Origin: an uncultured Arcanobacterium sp.
GTDB taxonomy: Bacteria; Actinomycetota; Actinomycetes; Actinomycetales; Actinomycetaceae
Length of the DNA: 11,494 nt
Reading direction: 5' to 3'
NCBI RefSeq assembly: GCF_947253055.1
Contig: NZ_CAMXYE010000045.1
Location: forward strand, 1-11,494
Shown here: positions 7,030-11,494 of the stretch, piece by piece
How the letters are laid out: each line of letters starts with the position of its first letter
How positions within the stretch are numbered: the first letter of the stretch is position 1
Notes under the pieces: generated by a model
What the model saw: only the letters and a program-made list of their open reading frames with translations
The model's database searches: none
What the model was told of the DNA's origin: nothing
Position numbers and translations under genes: made by a program

Positions 7030-8268
7030 ATGGCTACGAAAGATAGAGTAGTGCTGGCCTATTCAGGCGGTTTAGATACTTCAGTTGCTATTGGGTGGAT
7101 TGCCGAGCGCACCGGCGCAGAAGTAGTTACTGTATCGGTAGATTGCGGGCAAGGAGGAGAAGACCTCGAAGTAATCAAGCAGCGCGCCTTAGATTGTGGC
7201 GCAGTTGAAGCCTATATAGCCGATGCCAAGGAAGAATTTGCTAGCGAATACTGCATGCTTGATTTGCAGGCCAATGCCTTATACATGGATGCCTATCCGC
7301 TCGTATCGGCGCTTTCCCGTCCGCTAATCGTGAAGCATTTAGTGACTGCCGCGCGGCAATTCGATGCGGGAACCGTAGCCCATGGTTGTACTGGTAAAGG
7401 CAATGATCAGGTACGTTTTGAAAATGGCATCACTTCTTTAGCTCCAGATATGAAGTGCCTTTCGCCCGTGCGCGATTTAGCACTCACTCGGGAATTTGCC
7501 ATTGATTACGCGGCTAAACACAATCTGCCTATTGAGGCTACGCACAATAATCCTTTTTCTATCGATCAAAACCTCTGGGGAAGAGCGGTAGAAACCGGGT
7601 TCTTAGAAGATTTGTGGAATGCTCCTACTAAGGATGTCTACAACTATACGGATGACCCCACCTATCCACCGCTTCCGGACGAAGTAATAATTACTTTCGA
7701 AAGAGGTATTCCGGTTGCGATAGACGGCACCGCCATGACCCCCTTGCAGGTAGTGCAAGAGATGAATCGGCGGGCCGGAGCGCAGGGTATTGGCCGTATA
7801 GATATTGTGGAAGATAGAATGGTGGGAATTAAATCGCGCGAAATTTATGAAGCGCCCGGAGCTATGGCTCTACTCACCGCTCATAAAGAATTAGAACGAG
7901 TTACCATCGATCGGGAGCAGGCGCGCTTCAAAGAAAGAGTAGCTTTGCGGTGGGCAGAATTAGTGTACGAAGGTCAATGGTTCTCTCCATTAAAGCGTTC
8001 CCTCGATGCTTTCATTCTGGATACCCAAGAATACGTAAGTGGAGATATTCGGATGATTATGCACGGTGGGCGAGCAGTAGTGACCGGCCGGCGTTCCGAA
8101 ACCTCGCTATACGATTTTAATTTAGCCACTTATGACGAAGGCGATTCTTTTGATCAAAGCTACGCCAAAGGCTTTATTGAAATATCGGGTTTGACTTCGA
8201 AGCTAGCTGCGGCGCGCGACGTCAAATTCGGTAAAGGGGAAGCCATGCCGAAATTAAATCTTTCCTAG
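7030..8268 (+). CDS. argG: Argininosuccinate synthase
   Basis: Joins citrulline and aspartate, using ATP (giving AMP and PPi), to form argininosuccinate, the penultimate step of arginine synthesis. It has 412 residues, typical of the shorter bacterial form. The N-terminal ATP-pyrophosphatase motif AYSGGLDTS is at 10-18. The second signature GCTGKGNDQVRFE (119-131) binds substrates, followed by FSIDQNLWGR (176-185). The C-terminal tetramerisation arm includes DGTAMTPL (232-239). The Shine-Dalgarno GAGG at 7022-7025 is only 4 bases from the ATG, a short spacing, but the MATKDRVVLAYSGGLDTS start is right for the family. I see no strong promoter in the 41-base gap after argR, so co-transcription is likely. 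Confidence 0.98.
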   Translation: MATKDRVVLAYSGGLDTSVAIGWIAERTGAEVVTVSVDCGQGGEDLEVIKQRALDCGAVEAYIADAKEEFASEYCMLDLQANALYMDAYPLVSALSRPLIVKHLVTAARQFDAGTVAHGCTGKGNDQVRFENGITSLAPDMKCLSPVRDLALTREFAIDYAAKHNLPIEATHNNPFSIDQNLWGRAVETGFLEDLWNAPTKDVYNYTDDPTYPPLPDEVIITFERGIPVAIDGTAMTPLQVVQEMNRRAGAQGIGRIDIVEDRMVGIKSREIYEAPGAMALLTAHKELERVTIDREQARFKERVALRWAELVYEGQWFSPLKRSLDAFILDTQEYVSGDIRMIMHGGRAVVTGRRSETSLYDFNLATYDEGDSFDQSYAKGFIEISGLTSKLAAARDVKFGKGEAMPKLNLS

Positions 8269-8328
8269 ACAGGCTTTTCATAAAAATCGTATCCATTTAG
8301 CTCTACTCCCTCGAGAAGGAGAATTAAT

Positions 8329-9759
8329 ATGACGGAGCATATTGCTCTCTGGGGTGGGCGTTTTAGCGGCGCACCGGCCGAAGCCCTAACCGAACTTTCA
8401 CGTTCTACACATTTTGATTGGCGCCTGGCTCTCTATGATCTGGCAGGCTCGTGCGCGCATGCGCGGGCTTTGCATCGGGCTGGTTTGCTCACTGCAGATG
8501 AACTAGCCGCTATGCTCACCGCGCTTCAGCAATTAAAAGCAGATGTGGAATCGGGAGAGTTTCGCCCGCAGCCGGACGACGAAGATGTGCATACTGCTCT
8601 AGAGCGAGGCCTACTCGAGAGAGCTGGTAAAAAATTAGGTGGAAAACTCCGGGCAGGGCGTTCGCGTAACGATCAGATTGCCACTCTTATTCGGATGTAT
8701 CTGCGAGAAGAAAGCAGAGTAATAGGAGGAAAAGTACTAGATCTAGCTCTCGCCCTAATAAAGCAAGCTGAGAAAGCGGGAGATACCGTAATGCCCGGGC
8801 GTACGCATATGCAGCATGCTCAACCCATATTGCTCGCGCATCAACTTTTAGCGCATGTCTGGCCGCTTCTCCGCGATGTAGAGCGCTTGCGTGATTTAGA
8901 TAAACGGCTAGCTGTCAGCCCGTATGGTTCGGGAGCTTTAGCGGGGAATACGCTCGGTTTAGATCCGGAGCAAGTGGCAAAAGAATTAGGCTTTACCACT
9001 GCCGTCTGGAATTCTTTAGACGGCACTGCCGCACGTGATACGGTAGCAGAGTTTTCGTATATCATGGCGCAGATAGGTATAGATATATCGCGGCTGAGCG
9101 AAGAAATAGTCATCTGGAATACGAAAGAATTTTCCTATATTACGTTGGACGATGCTTTTTCTACTGGATCTTCCATTATGCCGCAGAAAAAGAATCCCGA
9201 TATTGCTGAACTTGCCCGCGGAAAATCGGGAAGATTAATTGGCGATTTGACTGGATTATTAGCGGTACTAAAAGCGATGCCTCTCGCCTATAACCGCGAT
9301 TTACAGGAAGATAAAGAGCCAGTATTCGATCAGATAGATACTCTGGATGTCCTTTTACCGGCGGTGAGCGGTATGGTCTCCACTTTGGTATTTGATTATA
9401 AGCGTCTAACTGATTTGGCTCCGCAAGGATTTGCTTTAGCCACTGATATAGCAGAATGGTTGGTGAAACAAGGGGTACCTTTCCGGGAAGCTCACGAAAT
9501 TTCCGGAGCTTGTGTAGCGTATTGCGAGCAGCGCGGGCTGGAACTCTCTGATTTACAGGCGGAAGATTTTACGGCAATTGATAATCGACTCCAAGCGGGC
9601 GTAGAGAAAGTACTCAGTGTGGCTGGTTCAGTGCGTGCGCGCTCTGGAAAAGGTGGCACTGCTCCTCAGCGGGTAGCTGAGCAGCAAGCAGCAGCTTCTC
9701 ATTCTTTGCAGGAGCTACGGAAATTCACTGCGAAGCGTATTCTGGAGATGGCTATTTAA
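8329..9759 (+). CDS. argH: Argininosuccinate lyase
   Basis: Splits argininosuccinate into arginine and fumarate, the last step of arginine synthesis; a homotetramer of the fumarase/aspartase superfamily. It has 476 residues, the usual size. It begins with LWGGRFSGAP (7-16). LRAGRSRNDQIATL (107-120) contacts substrate. GRTHMQHAQP (157-166) carries the catalytic His160. The superfamily signature GSSIMPQKKNP (280-290) holds the catalytic Ser loop. A C-terminal helical domain follows. AAGGAG (8316-8321) is 7 bases before the ATG. A CTCC at 8306-8309 could pair with the GGAG of this Shine-Dalgarno, but the stem is only 4 bp. The gap to argG is 60 bases, with no evident terminator. Confidence 0.98.
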   Translation: MTEHIALWGGRFSGAPAEALTELSRSTHFDWRLALYDLAGSCAHARALHRAGLLTADELAAMLTALQQLKADVESGEFRPQPDDEDVHTALERGLLERAGKKLGGKLRAGRSRNDQIATLIRMYLREESRVIGGKVLDLALALIKQAEKAGDTVMPGRTHMQHAQPILLAHQLLAHVWPLLRDVERLRDLDKRLAVSPYGSGALAGNTLGLDPEQVAKELGFTTAVWNSLDGTAARDTVAEFSYIMAQIGIDISRLSEEIVIWNTKEFSYITLDDAFSTGSSIMPQKKNPDIAELARGKSGRLIGDLTGLLAVLKAMPLAYNRDLQEDKEPVFDQIDTLDVLLPAVSGMVSTLVFDYKRLTDLAPQGFALATDIAEWLVKQGVPFREAHEISGACVAYCEQRGLELSDLQAEDFTAIDNRLQAGVEKVLSVAGSVRARSGKGGTAPQRVAEQQAAASHSLQELRKFTAKRILEMAI

Positions 9760-9874
9760 GAGTTTGCGCTTGAGAGGTAGTTATTGTAATTTTTTCTGCT
9801 TCTCCGGTAGGCTAAGAAATTGCCTTTGATACGGAAGAAAGCTACTTCGAAACGGAATAAGAAAGGTGAAGCAA

Positions 9875-11134
9875 GTGGCAGATATTCTAGATGAATTGCA
9901 ATGGCGCGGGCTGGTCGCGCAGCATACCGATTTGGAAGAGCTACGGAAAGCTCTTAATTCGGGGCCACTCACTTTCTATTGCGGATTCGATCCTACTGCT
10001 CCGTCTTTACATCACGGGCATTTAGTAGCGGTAAAAGTAATGCGTCATTTACAGATGGCAGGCCACCATCCCTTGGTGCTGGTGGGCGGAGCTACCGGCT
10101 TAGTAGGTGATCCGCGCGCAAAAGGGGAGCGGGTACTAAATGAGCGGGAAACGGTGGCGCAGTGGACGGAGTGCTTGCGGGAGCAGCTTACTTCGCTTTT
10201 AGATTTCTCCGGAGATAATCCGGCGCGCACTGTAAATAACTACGATTGGACGGAAAAACTTTCGGCAATTGATCTGTTGCGCGATTTAGGAAAGTATTTC
10301 CGTTTAGGCACGATGCTTTCTAAAGATATTGTGGCGCGGCGGCTGCAATCAGAAGAAGGAATTTCGTACACCGAGTTTTCGTACCAGATTTTGCAGGCTA
10401 ATGATTACCTGGAGCTCTTCCGGCGTTATGGCTGCACTCTCGAAGTGGGCGGTAATGATCAGTGGGGAAATCTCGTAGGCGGCATGGATCTGATTCGTAA
10501 AGTTACCGGCGAATCAGTGCACGTATTGACGAATCCGTTGATTATGAAGAGCGACGGCACTAAATTTGGCAAGAGTGAAGGGGGAGCAATCTGGCTCAAT
10601 CCCGAGATGCTCAGCCCCTATAAGTTCTACCAGTTCTGGCTGAATACCGCTGATGAAGATGTGATTCATATGCTGAAAGTATTTACCTTCCGTACGCGGG
10701 AGGAGATTGAAGAACTAGAAAAGGCGGTGGCAGAGCGCGCTTATGCGCGGGAGGCGCAGCGCGTATTGGCAGCAGATGTGACTTCCTGGGTACACGGTAG
10801 TGAGGTGTGCGCGCGGGTAGAAAAAGCTTCGCAGGTGCTATTCGGGAAAGCTGATCCGCATGAAGTAGATGAAAAGACGCTACGTGATGCAGTGGCAGAA
10901 TTGCCTGCCACGAGCATAAAAGCGGGTGATTCTCTGGCAGATGCGTTAGTGAGTTTAGGTTTTGAACAGGGGCGCAATGCGGCTCGTCGCACGATTTCTG
11001 GAGGCGGAGTGAGCATAAACAACGAGAAGTGCACCGATCCAGAGCGAATTATTGACGCCCCAGATTTCTTAGCGGGCGGTTTGATAATTGTGCGAAAAGG
11101 AAAGAAGAATTTGGCAGTTTTACACAAAATGTAG
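9875..11134 (+). CDS. tyrS: Tyrosine-tRNA ligase
   Basis: Class I synthetase that charges tRNA-Tyr; a cytoplasmic homodimer. From the GTG at 9875 it has 419 residues. The Rossmann catalytic domain has YCGFDPTAPSLHHGH (35-49), with HHGH as the HIGH motif, then YQILQANDYLEL (170-181), GGNDQWGN (192-199), and KFGKS (230-234) as the KMSKS loop. A helical anticodon-binding domain follows, then a C-terminal S4-like RNA-binding domain (about 353-410). A GTG at 9866 would add MKQ, but the AAAGG Shine-Dalgarno (9862-9866) touches that codon and is 8 bases from the GTG at 9875, which also gives the usual MADILDELQWRGL start. The 115 bases after argH hold no confident promoter or terminator, only a T-rich run at 9789-9795, so read-through from argH is possible. 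Confidence 0.97.
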   Translation: MADILDELQWRGLVAQHTDLEELRKALNSGPLTFYCGFDPTAPSLHHGHLVAVKVMRHLQMAGHHPLVLVGGATGLVGDPRAKGERVLNERETVAQWTECLREQLTSLLDFSGDNPARTVNNYDWTEKLSAIDLLRDLGKYFRLGTMLSKDIVARRLQSEEGISYTEFSYQILQANDYLELFRRYGCTLEVGGNDQWGNLVGGMDLIRKVTGESVHVLTNPLIMKSDGTKFGKSEGGAIWLNPEMLSPYKFYQFWLNTADEDVIHMLKVFTFRTREEIEELEKAVAERAYAREAQRVLAADVTSWVHGSEVCARVEKASQVLFGKADPHEVDEKTLRDAVAELPATSIKAGDSLADALVSLGFEQGRNAARRTISGGGVSINNEKCTDPERIIDAPDFLAGGLIIVRKGKKNLAVLHKM

Positions 11135-11154
11135 ACTGCGAATTGCCCTCGAAG

Positions 11155-11180
11155 CGCAAATTATAAAAGTGTGATTTGCG
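11155..11180 (+). terminator. Weak hairpin after tyrS
   Basis: CGCAAAT (11155-11161) pairs perfectly with ATTTGCG (11174-11180), and the stem can extend by three inner pairs, two of them G-U, to leave a 6-base loop. It starts 20 bases after the tyrS stop, a good place for a transcription end. The sequence after it is AAAATTGCGG, not a T-run, so intrinsic termination is doubtful. Confidence 0.3.
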
Positions 11181-11239
11181 AAAATTGCGGTATTTTGCTG
11201 CAGAAATAGCGGGAAAGTCCGCCTGTGAGGATAGCCACC

Positions 11240-11256
11240 GCGTCAGAGTTTGACGC
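11240..11256. repeat. Inverted repeat over the P1 -35 box
   Basis: GCGTCA (11240-11245) and TGACGC (11251-11256) are perfect inverted arms around GAGTT. The right arm overlaps the -35 TTGACG of candidate promoter P1. The 17-bp site could be an operator, an RNA hairpin made by transcripts reading through from tyrS, or chance. No T-run follows, so it is not a standard terminator. Confidence 0.5.
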
Positions 11257-11278
11257 TCTCGCTAATACCTCGTAAAGT
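11250..11278 (+). promoter_or_regulatory. Candidate upstream rRNA promoter (P1)
   Basis: TTGACG (11250-11255) and TAAAGT (11273-11278; 4 of 6 to TATAAT) are separated by 17 bases. The -35 hexamer and spacing are identical to those of the stronger promoter 116 bp downstream. Tandem promoters are common before rRNA operons. The -10 box is weaker, and no transcription data are available here. Confidence 0.45.
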
Positions 11279-11308
11279 AATTAATCGTTGCGCAGAGCGG
11301 TGCAGAAG

Positions 11309-11365
11309 AAAAGCATTCGCTTTTACTTTTGTTTTCGCTTTGCCAGAATCGAAAAGATATTCATC
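11309..11365 (+). promoter_or_regulatory. A/T-tract region upstream of P2, possible UP element
   Basis: Runs of T (11321-11324, 11327-11330, 11332-11335) and a GAAAAGATATT stretch (11351-11361) sit just upstream of the P2 -35 box, where UP elements that contact the RNA polymerase alpha subunit usually lie in rRNA promoters. AAAAGC (11309-11314) and GCTTTT (11319-11324) can also form a small hairpin followed by T-rich sequence, so weak termination of tyrS read-through is an alternative. Confidence 0.35.
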
Positions 11366-11394
11366 TTGACGATTCCCATTTAAGCGACTATAAT
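11366..11394 (+). promoter_or_regulatory. Main rRNA operon promoter (P2)
   Basis: TTGACG (11366-11371; 5 of 6) and a perfect TATAAT (11389-11394) are separated by the ideal 17 bases. This is the best promoter in the window. Transcription should begin near 11400-11402. The boxA-like leader block lies about 50 bases further on, as expected for an rRNA operon. Confidence 0.85.
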
Positions 11395-11400
11395 TTATAG

Positions 11401-11494
11401 TCCGACCTCCTTGGACGCCTAGCTTTTATAGCTAGTTATTCGGGTGTGGGTGTGTTGTTTGGGATCTCAATAGTGTGTCAGCTTTTTTGTTGTA
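11401..11494 (+). ncRNA. 5' leader of a ribosomal RNA operon (partial)
   Basis: This is the transcribed spacer between promoter P2 and the expected 16S rRNA, cut by the window edge. It contains a small stem, GTCC (11400-11403) with GGAC (11413-11416), a perfect 6-bp hairpin CTAGCT-TTTAT-AGCTAG (11419-11435), and the boxA-like block. The start is approximate, because the transcription start is predicted from the -10 box. Mature 16S sequence has not begun by 11494. Confidence 0.7.
11453..11478 (+). promoter_or_regulatory. rRNA antitermination boxA region
   Basis: TGTTGTTTGGGATCTCAATAGTGTGT closely follows the block known from actinobacterial rRNA leaders, TGTTGTTTGAGAACTCAATAGTGTGT as I recall it, differing at two bases in the middle (A to G and A to T). 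In those genomes the element recruits Nus factors to the polymerase. This is the firmest sign that an rRNA operon starts to the right of the window. Confidence 0.8.

Larger units (their letters stand above)
11135..11494 (+). other. Gene-free control region before an rRNA operon
   Basis: No credible protein-coding frame or tRNA lies in these 360 bases. From left to right they hold a weak hairpin after tyrS, a short GCGGG-AAAG-TCCGC hairpin (11209-11222), an inverted repeat over a candidate -35 box, two TTGACG-type promoters 116 bp apart, a T-rich block, and a leader with two small hairpins and a boxA-like block. The layout matches the start of an actinobacterial rRNA operon. 16S rRNA itself would begin beyond the right edge. 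Confidence 0.8.

Noticed and set aside
8306..8321. CTCC/GGAG hairpin hiding the argH Shine-Dalgarno
   Set aside because: The stem is only 4 bp before a mismatch, too weak to propose control of translation.
9760..9874. Promoter or terminator between argH and tyrS
   Set aside because: TTGCGC and TTGAGA near 9764-9775 have no properly spaced -10 box, and the T-run at 9790-9795 has no stem before it.
11201..11270. GGGAAAGTCCGCC resembles the GGAAAGUCCG motif of RNase P RNA
   Set aside because: Only this short string matches. The remaining conserved helices are absent, and the space before the rRNA promoter is too small for RNase P RNA.
11209..11275. Possible tRNA gene from paired segments after tyrS
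   Set aside because: No 7-bp acceptor stem, no GGTTCGAATCC-type T-arm and no D-loop pattern can be aligned.
1..11494. A new defence, mobile or secondary-metabolite system
   Set aside because: Every sizeable gene is a recognisable housekeeping family. I saw no transposase, integrase, terminal repeats, CRISPR repeats or composition break.

Overview
This is an ordinary core-genome segment of an actinobacterium. The order is rpmI, rplT, a TrmH/SpoU-type RNA methyltransferase, pheS-pheT, argR-argG-argH, tyrS, and then the start of a ribosomal RNA operon. The order rplT-methyltransferase-pheST-arg genes, the long PheT (867 residues), and a leader that closely resembles the boxA region of actinobacterial rRNA leaders all point to Actinobacteria. 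Base composition looks near 50% GC, with many TTA, ATA and AGA codons. That is low for the phylum and would suit a host-associated Actinomycetaceae-like lineage; this last step is inference, not proof.

Layout: 19-637 holds the 3' part of the infC-rpmI-rplT ribosomal protein operon. 695-1540 is the methyltransferase on the same strand. 1546-2394 is a PfkB-family sugar kinase on the opposite strand, meeting the methyltransferase tail to tail. 2553-6262 is the pheST operon, whose two genes overlap by one base. 6263-6487 is a regulatory gap with a 17-bp tandem repeat and a probable pair of ArgR operators. 6488-9759 is argR-argG-argH. 9875-11134 is tyrS. 11135-11494 has no gene; it carries two tandem candidate rRNA promoters and the transcribed rRNA leader, and ends just short of where 16S rRNA should begin.

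Most of the content serves translation: ribosomal proteins L35 and L20, an rRNA/tRNA methylase, Phe- and Tyr-tRNA synthetases and an rRNA operon. The arg genes convert citrulline to arginine under a repressor that probably controls its own operon. The argCJBDF block that many actinobacteria carry between pheT and argR is absent here, and the repeat-bearing gap lies at that position.

I see no mobile element, CRISPR array, toxin or defence system, or tRNA gene, and no undescribed multi-gene system. The points worth a second look are regulatory: the ARG-box pair, the 17-bp repeats, the tandem rRNA promoters with an inverted repeat on one -35 box, and a possibly leaderless kinase mRNA.
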